Position numbers and translations under genes: made by a program. DNA of 64,000 bases. Origin: Pseudomonas cichorii. GTDB lineage: Bacteria > Pseudomonadota > Gammaproteobacteria > Pseudomonadales > Pseudomonadaceae. Below the pieces are notes generated by a model. It worked only from the letters and a program-made list of their open reading frames with translations. It was not told the DNA's origin and did not search any database. Shown piece after piece: positions 45,740 to 53,411 of this stretch; position 1 is the first letter of the stretch; every line of letters starts with the position of its first letter. The DNA lies in assembly GCF_015471405.1 (NCBI RefSeq), contig NZ_BLVZ01000001.1, forward strand, positions 310,001 through 374,000, written 5' to 3'.

Positions 45740-45811
45740 GTATCGCGAATAAACTTCGGCTGCCGATTACCGTCAAACCCGTCTCGTACGTATCTTCATA
45801 TAGGACGGAAT

Positions 45812-46816
45812 ATGCGGCAATTACGAAAGAAAGCATCCCTGTTGCTATTGGGCAGCTCACTCCTGACAGCCAACCATATCCTTGCAGCGGACGCAGCTTC
45901 GCCCATCACGGTAGTCGCCACTAACCCTGCGTTTTCCACACTTGTTGCGCCCGATGCGAAGGTAGAAACACTCACCGATGGTGCAAAGTGGGCAGAAGGT
46001 CCGCTATGCCTGCCCGACGGTGGCCTGCTATGGAGTGACGTCAAGGCGAACAAGGTCATGAGCTGGGACGAGAAAAACGGCGTCACGACCTTGCTGGATC
46101 CTGCCCATTATCAGAATGGCCGTGCTCTGGATGCCGAGGGCCGCGTGGTTGCTGCCTCCCACGGCGAGCGTGCAATCGTGCGCCAGGAAAAGGATGGCAA
46201 GTGGCATACCCTGGTCCAGAGATATCGGGGTAAACGCCTTAACAGTCCGAACGATGTCGTCGTCGACAAGAGCGGCCATATCTGGTTCAGCGATCCGACC
46301 TTTGGCGTGTTGAACAAGGCAGAGAGTTACGGAGGAAAACCGGAGCAGGGCGGCGAGTACCTGTATCGCTATAACCCGCAGCTCAAGGAACTGACCCGGC
46401 TCAAGACACCTGGCCTTCATTCACCCAATGGCCTGGCCTTTTCGCCTGACCAAAGCCTGCTGTATGTGGCCGACTCGCAACTGGCCCATGACTTCAAGAA
46501 CCCAAAACTGGCCCATAAGGTGCTGGTCTATCAGGTTCACAATGGCGCACTGAGCAATGGCCGGACATTTACCGAAATCACGCCGGGCATCCCCGACGGC
46601 CTCAAGGTCGACGCCAAGGGCAATGTCTGGAGCAGCAGTAAAGAAGGCATTCAGGTGTATTCGCCAAAAGGCGAGTTGCTCGGGAAACTGCGGGTGGCGG
46701 CCGAGGATACCGGCAACCTTGCATTCTGCTCTACGGGTTCACAGCACTGGGCTTACGTGACGGCGGGCAACAAGGTCTTGAGGGTGCAGACGCTGATTGG
46801 AGGAGGTCAGGAGTAA
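45812..46816 (+). CDS. Secreted SMP-30/gluconolactonase-family protein
   Basis: This is a 334-aa protein with a Sec signal peptide (basic MRQLRKK, hydrophobic core, cleavage near ILAADA). It has the six-bladed propeller repeats of SMP-30/gluconolactonase/LRE proteins. Likely divalent-metal ligands are Glu in KWAEGPLCLPDG, Asn in SPNDVVV and SPNGLAFSPDQ, and Asp in IPDGLKVDAKGN. The family hydrolyses sugar lactones or related esters; a periplasmic or secreted lactonase is the best guess. It follows the MFS gene by 72 bases on the same strand and could be its last partner, with a hairpin at its own end. No direct link to the siderophore is visible. Confidence 0.87.
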   Translation: MRQLRKKASLLLLGSSLLTANHILAADAASPITVVATNPAFSTLVAPDAKVETLTDGAKWAEGPLCLPDGGLLWSDVKANKVMSWDEKNGVTTLLDPAHYQNGRALDAEGRVVAASHGERAIVRQEKDGKWHTLVQRYRGKRLNSPNDVVVDKSGHIWFSDPTFGVLNKAESYGGKPEQGGEYLYRYNPQLKELTRLKTPGLHSPNGLAFSPDQSLLYVADSQLAHDFKNPKLAHKVLVYQVHNGALSNGRTFTEITPGIPDGLKVDAKGNVWSSSKEGIQVYSPKGELLGKLRVAAEDTGNLAFCSTGSQHWAYVTAGNKVLRVQTLIGGGQE

Positions 46817-46841
46817 CCCTGGTTCGTCGACGGGCAGGGTT
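46815..46841 (+). terminator. Hairpin after the lactonase gene
   Basis: AACCCTG and CAGGGTT form a perfect 7-bp stem with a 13-base loop, beginning on the stop codon. The following sequence, TGACTCTTTG, is only mildly U-rich, so this is a weak intrinsic terminator candidate. Confidence 0.4.
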
Positions 46842-47611
46842 TGACTCTTTGCCTTGCCGTTGACGGACTTTGGATAAAACATTGTTCTGCGTCGGGGCAA
46901 GCACCATCCTCTACCCGCAATCCCGGATGAATATCGAGTTCTGGAATGTATTACGCGCCAAGTGATGGCTATATGACATATACTAGTGACTATCGCGCAG
47001 ACTATAAGCAGATGCACTTCGCAAATCCCTTACAGATCCGCGGGTAACTCCTGTTGTGATCTTTTCATTACCATCCATTCTTATGTAGTCGCTAGGGGTT
47101 CCCCTTAGAGATACATGTTACCCCTTATTTCAGCAGCTCTTCGATCAGGCGACTTGTGCGCCAAGACAGCATGTTCACATCAATAGTTCCCACGGACATG
47201 GATAATAATTACACGCAACGAGACAGCCTCTTTCCATGCAGCCGCATGATTGCTCATTGCCATCACTTTAGATGCAATCCTCCCCCCTAAAGGCTTGTTT
47301 TTGCTACATGCCTGCGACAAGCCGTCTTTGGTTGCGCATAGCTCTATCTCGCGGACTCCTGCCTGAACAACCTATTTAAGACATCATATTGATATCATTA
47401 GTTCTCGTAATTTAAGAAAATTCATACAAAAACTAAAGAAGTTTCGTCTTAGTGTTTAAGTACTTGCTAGTGGCCATCACCGTGAGTAAGATCCACGCCC
47501 TCGGAGGGTGCGATTCTCAATTAGAACAGGGGTTCGCCACCACTTCGTATTGTCTTATGCCATTGCAATACTGATGGCCATACTGGATGTGATCGTAATT
47601 GAAGGTCATGG
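46842..47611. other. 770-bp non-coding, AT-rich gap before the T6SS operon
   Basis: No convincing gene is visible on either strand; short open frames here lack ribosome-binding sites and start codons with coding-like sequence. The stretch 47370-47450 is markedly AT-rich (runs such as CATATTGATATCATTAG and TTTAAGAAAATTC) compared with the flanking genes. The leader of the T6SS operon must lie here. I see no perfect sigma-54 site. A short inverted repeat occurs at 47092-47108. Confidence 0.6.
47092..47108. repeat. Small inverted repeat in the T6SS leader gap
   Basis: CTAGGGGTTCCCCTTAG is almost its own reverse complement (CTA(A)GGGG...CCCC). A related TTACCCCTTA follows at 47118-47127. It may be a protein-binding site or a small hairpin; no function can be assigned. 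Confidence 0.3.
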
Positions 47612-49168
47612 ATGTCCTACTCAAGTAAGCTTTCAGCTCATTACCTTGAACTCGCAAAAGCCCCGGTCTCGGCCGAAAGTTTTGCGGGCGAGGACGTTCG
47701 CTTTTCGAGCGAGTATGAGGCTTTGGAAAGTGAGCTGAACAAAGCCCAGTCCATGCACGAAAGCGGTCAGATCGACTGGCTGAAAATTCGCGAAAACAGT
47801 GAAGCTCTCCTTCGTACCCAGTCCAAGGATCTGCGGGTGGGTGCCTGGCTGACATGGGCTCTTTACCAGCGTGAGTCCTTCCAGGGTTTGTTGGCCGGGC
47901 TTGGGCTTTTACACCATCTTTGTGAGAGTTATTGGGCCGAGGTTTATCCGAGCAAGGCCCGGACCCGTTCTGCTGCAATCAGTTGGCTGGTGTCACGCCT
48001 TGAGCAGGTACTGAACGAAAACGTCGCCATCAAGGAACAGCTGCCGCTGTTCCGCCGCCTGGTCGAGCACCTTGAAGGCCTTGACGCTGCATGCACCCAG
48101 CATCTGGGCGACGATGCTCCGCTGCTGCTACCACTTTCCCGCCGCCTGAAAGGCATGGTCCAGCGCGCCGCCGACAACCAGCCAGAGCCTGGCGTTGTGG
48201 GTGCCGCTGTGGCGCAGGTCAAGCAGGCGGCTACGCAACTGTTTACTCCTGGCGCGCCGATTGACAACGAGAAAGAGGCGCACAAGGCCCTGCGTGCCCT
48301 GCAGGAAAACGCACGTCCGCTGTGTGCCTGGTGGCTCAAGCAGAAAGCCAGCGATCTGCGCGCCTTGCGCCTCAGCCGCACACTGTTGTGGTTGCCGATC
48401 GACGCGGTTCCTGAGCGCAATGCCGAGCAGATCACAGCCCTGCGTGGCCTGCCTGCGGACAAGCTCAAGGCCTATCAGGATCGTTACGATCAGGGCAAAT
48501 ACGCAGACCTGCTGGTAGAGCTGGAGGCAAGCCTGACCAAGGCGCCATTCTGGTTCGATGGCCAGCGGATGGTCTGGGAGTGTTTGCAGGCGTTGAACGC
48601 CGAACTGGCAATGCGCGAAGTGGAAATCCATTTCGCACTGTTGATTCAGCGCCTGCCCGGCATTATCGAGTTGCGTTTCCACGATGGCGCACCGTTTGCC
48701 GACCCGAGCACTCGCGCCTGGATTAACGCCAACGTCATGCCGCACCTGCAGACTGCCAGTGCGCCGCGCAAGGTTGAAGTTGCCGATACCCAGCCGGCCT
48801 GGGAACTGGCCCTCGAAGAAGTCATGCCGGTTTTGCGCAAGGAAGGCCTCAAGGCCGCTGTACAGATTCTCAAACAGGGTTTGCAAAGCGCCAATGGCGG
48901 ACGTGTCCGGTTTTTCTGGCAGTTCGCGCTCGCCCGGTTGTGTTTCATGGCCAAGAAATACGAGCTGGCCAGGACTCAACTCGAAACTCTGGACCAGACA
49001 TTACAGGACTCAGGCCTGAACGCCTGGGAGCCCGATCTTGCGCTGGAAGTGCTGCATTTGCTGCATAGCTGCTGCGAGTTGTTACCGCAGAACCATGCCG
49101 TACGTGAACGCAAGGAAGAGATTTATCGCAGGCTGTGCCACCTCGACCTCGAAGTGGTACTCGAATAG
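47612..49168 (+). CDS. tssA: T6SS component TssA (ImpA-N type)
   Basis: This is a 518-aa cytoplasmic cap/assembly protein of the type VI secretion machine, which primes sheath and tube polymerisation at the baseplate. The N-terminal half has the ImpA-N features: SENSEALLRTQSKDLRVGAWLTWALYQRESFQGLLAGL-like helices followed by WAEVYPSKARTRSAAISWL. The C-terminal region is the long helical type seen in VasJ-like TssA (FFWQFALARLCFMAKKYELA). ATG 47612 has GAAGG six bases upstream. It opens the T6SS operon and is followed 32 bases later by tssB. Gene order from here matches P. aeruginosa HSI-II. Confidence 0.92.
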   Translation: MSYSSKLSAHYLELAKAPVSAESFAGEDVRFSSEYEALESELNKAQSMHESGQIDWLKIRENSEALLRTQSKDLRVGAWLTWALYQRESFQGLLAGLGLLHHLCESYWAEVYPSKARTRSAAISWLVSRLEQVLNENVAIKEQLPLFRRLVEHLEGLDAACTQHLGDDAPLLLPLSRRLKGMVQRAADNQPEPGVVGAAVAQVKQAATQLFTPGAPIDNEKEAHKALRALQENARPLCAWWLKQKASDLRALRLSRTLLWLPIDAVPERNAEQITALRGLPADKLKAYQDRYDQGKYADLLVELEASLTKAPFWFDGQRMVWECLQALNAELAMREVEIHFALLIQRLPGIIELRFHDGAPFADPSTRAWINANVMPHLQTASAPRKVEVADTQPAWELALEEVMPVLRKEGLKAAVQILKQGLQSANGGRVRFFWQFALARLCFMAKKYELARTQLETLDQTLQDSGLNAWEPDLALEVLHLLHSCCELLPQNHAVRERKEEIYRRLCHLDLEVVLE

Positions 49169-49200
49169 GCCCCAGGGCCACAACCGCACGGAGAAAAGCC

Positions 49201-49704
49201 ATGGCCAAAGAAGGCTCGGTAGCCCCCAAGGAACGTATCAACGTCACTTTCAAACCTGCCACCGGTGGTGCACAGGAAGAGATCGAACTGCCGTTGAAAC
49301 TGCTTGCAATCGGTGACTACACCCACCGCAAGGACGAACGCAAGATCGAAGATCGCAAGCCGATCAGCATCGACAAAATGACGTTTGACGAAGTGCTGGC
49401 CAAGCAAGAGCTGAGTCTGACATTGAGCGTGCCGAACCGTCTTCAGGAAGAAAGCGACACTGAAGAGCTGGCCGTGAAACTGCGCGTCAATTCGATGAAG
49501 GATTTCAACCCTGCCAGCCTGGTCGAGCAAGTGCCTGAGCTGAAAAAACTGATGGAACTGCGCGACGCGCTGGTGGCCCTCAAAGGCCCGCTGGGTAATG
49601 CGCCTGCGTTCCGCAAAGCCATCGAAGGCGTTCTCGCCGACGACGAATCCCGCGGTCGCGTACTGGGTGAGCTGGGCTTGAACGCCGCAGCACCTGACGC
49701 CTGA
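49201..49704 (+). CDS. tssB: T6SS sheath small subunit TssB (VipA)
   Basis: This protein forms, with TssC, the contractile sheath around the Hcp tube. The 167-aa product has the family hallmarks: KERINVTFKPATGG, LPLKLLAIGDYTHR, RKPISIDKMTFDEVLA, LRVNSMKDFNPASLVEQVPEL and the GPLGNAPAFRKAIE tail. The frame is open from 49135, but ATG 49201 has GGAGA before it and starts the conserved sequence MAKEGSVAPKERINV. tssC follows 28 bases later. Confidence 0.96.
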   Translation: MAKEGSVAPKERINVTFKPATGGAQEEIELPLKLLAIGDYTHRKDERKIEDRKPISIDKMTFDEVLAKQELSLTLSVPNRLQEESDTEELAVKLRVNSMKDFNPASLVEQVPELKKLMELRDALVALKGPLGNAPAFRKAIEGVLADDESRGRVLGELGLNAAAPDA

Positions 49705-49732
49705 GTCCCTATCAGCCAAGGAAGCCAACACA

Positions 49733-51208
49733 ATGAGCACTAGCGCAGCACAGCAAAAGAGCAACGAGAGCGGCGAATACAGCATTCTCGACAGCATCAT
49801 CGCTGAAACCCGTCTGACACCGGACGACGAAGCCTACGACATCGCCAAGCGCGGCGTATCGGCCTTCATCGAAGAACTGCTCAAACCGCAGAACAACGGC
49901 GAGCCGGTCAAGAAGGCCATGGTCGACCGCATGATCGCCGAGATCGATGCCAAGCTCAGCCGCCAGATGGACGAAATCCTGCACCACCCTGACTTCCAGT
50001 CCCTGGAGTCGTCGTGGCGTGGTCTGCAACTGTTGGTCGACCGCACCAACTTCCGCGAAAACATCAAGATCGAAATCCTCAACGTCTCCAAGGACGACCT
50101 GCTGGACGACTTCGAAGATTCGCCGGAAGTGATGCAGTCGGGCCTGTACAAGCACATCTACACCGCTGAATACGGCCAGTTCGGTGGTCAGCCGGTTGGT
50201 GCGATCATCGCCAACTACTACATGTCCCCAAGCTCGCCGGACGTGAAACTGATGCAGTACGTGTCCAGCGTAGCCTGCATGTCCCACGCACCGTTCATTG
50301 CTGCTGCCGGCCCGAAATTCTTCGGCCTGGAAAGCTTCACCGGTCTGCCGGACCTGAAGGATCTGAAAGATCACTTCGAGGGCCCGCAATTCGCCAAATG
50401 GCAGAGCTTCCGCCAGTCGGAAGACTCCCGTTACGTTGGCCTGACCGTGCCGCGCTTCCTGCTGCGTAACCCGTACGACCCGGAAGAAAACCCGGTCAAG
50501 TCGTTCGTGTACAAGGAAACCGTCGCCAACAGCCACGAGCACTACCTGTGGGGTAACACGGCTTATGCGTTCGGCACCAAGCTGACCGACAGCTTCGCCA
50601 AATTCCGCTGGTGCCCGAACATCATCGGCCCACAGAGCGGTGGTGCTGTTGAAGACCTGCCGTTGCACCATTTCGAAAGCATGGGCGAAATCGAGACCAA
50701 GATTCCTACCGAGGTTCTGGTCAGCGACCGTCGTGAATACGAACTGGCCGAGGAAGGCTTCATCTCCCTGACCATGCGCAAAGGCTCCGACAACGCGGCG
50801 TTCTTCTCCGCAAGCTCGGTACAGAAGCCGAAGTTCTTCGGCATCAGCGCTGAAGGCAAGGCTGCAGAGCTGAACTACAAGCTCGGCACCCAACTGCCGT
50901 ACATGATGATCGTCAACCGCCTGGCTCACTACCTGAAAGTGCTGCAGCGCGAGCAACTCGGTTCGTGGAAAGAGCGCACCGACCTTGAGCTGGAACTCAA
51001 CAAGTGGATCCGCCAGTACGTGGCCGACCAGGAAAACCCGAGCGCCGAAGTGCGTGGCCGTCGTCCTCTGCGCGCTGCCCAGATCATCGTCAGCGATGTA
51101 GAAGGCGAGCCAGGCTGGTACCGCGTCAGCCTGAACGTGCGCCCGCACTTCAAGTACATGGGTGCAGATTTCACCCTGTCGCTGGTTGGCAAGCTGGACA
51201 AAGAGTAA
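49733..51208 (+). CDS. tssC: T6SS sheath large subunit TssC (VipB)
   Basis: This is the large sheath protein of 491 aa, recycled after contraction by ClpV. Conserved stretches include ILHHPDFQSLESSWRGLQLL, EYGQFGGQPVGAIIANYY, FIAAAGPKFFGLESFTGLPDL, LPRFLLRNPY-like VPRFLLRNPYDPEENPV, the WGNTAYAFG motif and the C-terminal RPHFKYMGADFTLSLVGKLDKE. It is full length and intact. tssE begins ten bases after the stop. Confidence 0.97.
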   Translation: MSTSAAQQKSNESGEYSILDSIIAETRLTPDDEAYDIAKRGVSAFIEELLKPQNNGEPVKKAMVDRMIAEIDAKLSRQMDEILHHPDFQSLESSWRGLQLLVDRTNFRENIKIEILNVSKDDLLDDFEDSPEVMQSGLYKHIYTAEYGQFGGQPVGAIIANYYMSPSSPDVKLMQYVSSVACMSHAPFIAAAGPKFFGLESFTGLPDLKDLKDHFEGPQFAKWQSFRQSEDSRYVGLTVPRFLLRNPYDPEENPVKSFVYKETVANSHEHYLWGNTAYAFGTKLTDSFAKFRWCPNIIGPQSGGAVEDLPLHHFESMGEIETKIPTEVLVSDRREYELAEEGFISLTMRKGSDNAAFFSASSVQKPKFFGISAEGKAAELNYKLGTQLPYMMIVNRLAHYLKVLQREQLGSWKERTDLELELNKWIRQYVADQENPSAEVRGRRPLRAAQIIVSDVEGEPGWYRVSLNVRPHFKYMGADFTLSLVGKLDKE

Positions 51209-51218
51209 GGAGCGATTC

Positions 51219-51626
51219 ATGACTGGATACGGCAGCCTTTTTGAACGCCTTGGTGGCGACGCAGATCAGCGCGTCGGATGGAGCCGCGAGGTTTCTGCCA
51301 TGTCGTCCGTGGCTGCCCATCTGGCCAAGATGCTCAGCACCCGTGCGGGCAGCGTGCAAACGCTGTCCGATTACGGGCTACCCGATCTCAATGACATGCG
51401 CCTGAGCCTGCACGACTCATTGAGTCAGGCACGCTTGGCCATCGAAAGCTTCATCGAAGCCTACGAGCCGCGCCTGAGCAACGTGCGTGTCATTTCCCTG
51501 CCGCGTGACAACGATCAGCTTCGCCTGTCCTTCAGCATCGAAGGCCTGCTGGAAGTTGATGGTTTCAAGCGCCAGGTCAGTTTCGCCGCTCGCCTGGATG
51601 GCAGTGGTCAAGTGAAGGTCAACTAA
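51219..51626 (+). CDS. tssE: T6SS baseplate component TssE (gp25-like)
   Basis: This is a 135-aa phage T4 gp25-like baseplate wedge protein. It begins SLFERLGGD and keeps the typical helix DYGLPDLNDM followed by the EAYEPRLSNVRVISLPRD segment, where the E-PRL residues are a gp25 landmark. The frame is open from 51162, but ATG 51219 has AAGGAG just upstream and gives normal length. In the P. aeruginosa HSI-II order tssF would follow directly; here three other genes intervene. Confidence 0.93.
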   Translation: MTGYGSLFERLGGDADQRVGWSREVSAMSSVAAHLAKMLSTRAGSVQTLSDYGLPDLNDMRLSLHDSLSQARLAIESFIEAYEPRLSNVRVISLPRDNDQLRLSFSIEGLLEVDGFKRQVSFAARLDGSGQVKVN

Positions 51627-51636
51627 GGAGACTCCG

Positions 51637-52137
51637 ATGTCCGGTAAACCCGCAGCACGTGTATCCGACCCGACTGCTTGCCCTGTATCCGGCCACGGCA
51701 CAAACCCGATTGCCGCCGGTTCCGGCGACGTATTCTTCGACGGCCTCCCGGCCGCCCGCCAGGGCGATGCCTCGGCCTGTGGCGGTGCGTTGGTGGGTGA
51801 TCTTGCAACGACCGTTCTGATCAACGGCAAACCGGCTGCGACCGTAGGCTCCGTCGGTAGTCATGGCAACAAGGTAACGGCCGGGTCAGGGACGGTGATT
51901 ATCGGGAATTCGCATACTCCGGTGCCGTTTGTGCCGCCGTTGCCTTTGCCTGGTTTTGATGAGCAGTTTGTGTTGACCGACAAGTCTGGTGCGCCAATGG
52001 CTAATTCCCGCTACCTCTTGGTAAGGGAGGATGGTTCAGAGGAAGAGGGCATTACAAACGACAAGGGCTTGACTCATCGTGTTGCTCGCCACAAGCAGGC
52101 AGAAAAAATCGACATCTATATTGCATCGAGGGACTGA
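51637..52137 (+). CDS. T6SS PAAR spike-tip protein with C-terminal transthyretin-like extension
   Basis: Residues 1-90 are a PAAR domain that sharpens the VgrG tip: SDPTACPVSGHGTNPI, GLPAARQGDASACGG, INGKPAATVGSVGSHG and GSGTVIIGNS. A proline-rich linker (VPFVPPLPLPG) leads to about 55 residues (110-166) with beta-rich, transthyretin-like pattern: FVLTDKSGAPMANSRYLLV then DGSEEEGITNDKGLTHRV. Similar tails on T6SS spikes are known to hold lipase effectors (E. coli VgrG-TTR with Tle1). The lipase-like gene starts three bases after the stop, so effector loading by this tail is likely. The G+C level falls within the tail region, suggesting that the tail and the next two genes move as a unit. Confidence 0.88.
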   Translation: MSGKPAARVSDPTACPVSGHGTNPIAAGSGDVFFDGLPAARQGDASACGGALVGDLATTVLINGKPAATVGSVGSHGNKVTAGSGTVIIGNSHTPVPFVPPLPLPGFDEQFVLTDKSGAPMANSRYLLVREDGSEEEGITNDKGLTHRVARHKQAEKIDIYIASRD

Positions 52138-52140
52138 TCA

Positions 52141-53046
52141 ATGGGCGCCGATACCAAAACAACTGCTAACGGAAACTTTGTAAAAGTCTCAACCATGCAG
52201 AGCACGCCAACCAAGGAGCCCGGGCCAAAGTCCGTCGAAGTAGAGCATGGGCTCACCGTATTTCTTGGCGGAGCAGGGATGGTTGGCGCCTATAACGATG
52301 ACATGATCGCAGCATTTGAAGAGGTTGGCATTTCCAATGCGGCTTATGGAAATTACTCTTCACTTATTGTTGGTATGGATAAGTATGTTCCCGAATACGC
52401 CGACATGCTGAGCGACGCATCCTCGGTGGTTCTTTATAATCAGAATGAAAAAGACCCTGTCGTCCTTGAGTATGGGGAATTGCAGAAATGCGAGTACGGC
52501 AATGAGTATATAGAGAAAAAATACTTGTTTGGCTGGATTACTGTCAGAAACTACAAGGACGTTGTATGTACCCCCGTCAGTGATCTGATGGCAATGAAAA
52601 TAAGTCGCGATGTGAGCAAATTAAAGGCAACTGAGTTTCCATTGAGCGCGTTGCAGATAAACAAGCCTTTGCCGAAGGTTGGGCAGTTCAACATCGTCGG
52701 TTATTCGTGGGGGGCAGTGATTGCTGCACGCAGTGCCATTTATCATGCCCGTGCCGGCATCAGGATCGATCACCTTGTTCTGATTGGTGCGCCTATCAAT
52801 AAGAGCCTACGTGATGCGGTCAGCTCACACCCCAATATTGGCAGCACCATCATTATTGACCTCAAGGACAAAGGAGATCCAATTTACGCGGGGATTTCAG
52901 ATGAAGAATTAATGAAAGCCTCTATTGAGTTGGGCAAGCAGATGCTCAATGGTGGAGGGCACTTTTATTACTCTGGCGATAATCCTGAGGGGAAAGCCCG
53001 ACGTCGAGAGCTGGCTAAATTGCTGTACGAAAAAGGGTTGCGCTAA
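52141..53046 (+). CDS. Putative T6SS lipase/esterase effector (alpha/beta hydrolase, GxSxG)
   Basis: This is a 301-aa protein not assigned to a named Tle family by eye. It has a nucleophile elbow FNIVGYSWGAVIAA with Ser189. Candidate acid residues lie in IIIDLKDKGDP, and a candidate late His in GGGHFYYSGD, in the right order for an alpha/beta-hydrolase triad. An early FLGGAGMVGAY segment could form the oxyanion region. There is no signal peptide, as expected for cargo delivered by a spike. It lies between the PAAR protein and a small membrane protein. Codon use is clearly more AT-rich than the surrounding tss genes. A phospholipase acting on the rival's envelope is inferred, not shown. Confidence 0.72.
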   Translation: MGADTKTTANGNFVKVSTMQSTPTKEPGPKSVEVEHGLTVFLGGAGMVGAYNDDMIAAFEEVGISNAAYGNYSSLIVGMDKYVPEYADMLSDASSVVLYNQNEKDPVVLEYGELQKCEYGNEYIEKKYLFGWITVRNYKDVVCTPVSDLMAMKISRDVSKLKATEFPLSALQINKPLPKVGQFNIVGYSWGAVIAARSAIYHARAGIRIDHLVLIGAPINKSLRDAVSSHPNIGSTIIIDLKDKGDPIYAGISDEELMKASIELGKQMLNGGGHFYYSGDNPEGKARRRELAKLLYEKGLR

Positions 53047-53334
53047 GTGTTTCGGTACATTTGTTTGGCCGTATCTGCGCTTTTGTTGCTGATGTCTTTT
53101 ACACATCCGCGAGGGCAGCAGCCGAACAGCACATTCTATGAATGGCTATTCTTGTTTTGTACAATCTCTTTCATTCCGCTGATAGTGGCGGCACTTTATT
53201 ATCTTGTTAAAGGTGCCGGCTTGGCTTTGGTTCAAAGAGATTTTCGGGCAGGCGCTCCGTCTTTGCTGGTTTCTATCGTAGCGTTTCTCGCAATTTATAG
53301 TTTTGATAAGTGGGTGTTTCGTGAGCTGTTTTAA
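53047..53334 (+). CDS. Small membrane protein, probable immunity protein of the lipase-like effector
   Basis: This is a 95-aa product that starts with GTG immediately after the effector stop. It has three hydrophobic helices (about residues 4-20, 31-55 and 70-87), with no recognised domain. Base composition is low in G+C like the effector gene. T6SS effector genes are usually followed by a gene for an immunity protein located where the toxin acts; an inner-membrane protein is suitable for a lipase or membrane-active toxin. The function is inferred only from position, size and topology. Confidence 0.6.
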   Translation: MFRYICLAVSALLLLMSFTHPRGQQPNSTFYEWLFLFCTISFIPLIVAALYYLVKGAGLALVQRDFRAGAPSLLVSIVAFLAIYSFDKWVFRELF

Positions 53335-53411
53335 AGGCAGCTTAGTTGGCAAGGAAGTACGTATTCGTGAAAGCAACGGGTCAATTCGTTCACAAAACAG
53401 GCAGGTAATCC

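Noticed and set aside
47291..47305. Sigma-54-like site AGGCTTGTTTTTGCT
   Set aside because: GG and GC are separated by nine bases, not the required ten, and the -24 side lacks TGGCAC.
47500..47545. tRNA-like 3' end (GGGGTTCGCCACCA) after a short GC hairpin
   Set aside because: No acceptor, D-arm or anticodon arm can be folded around it, and the expected bases after the TTCG loop are missing; probably chance, or at most a decayed remnant.
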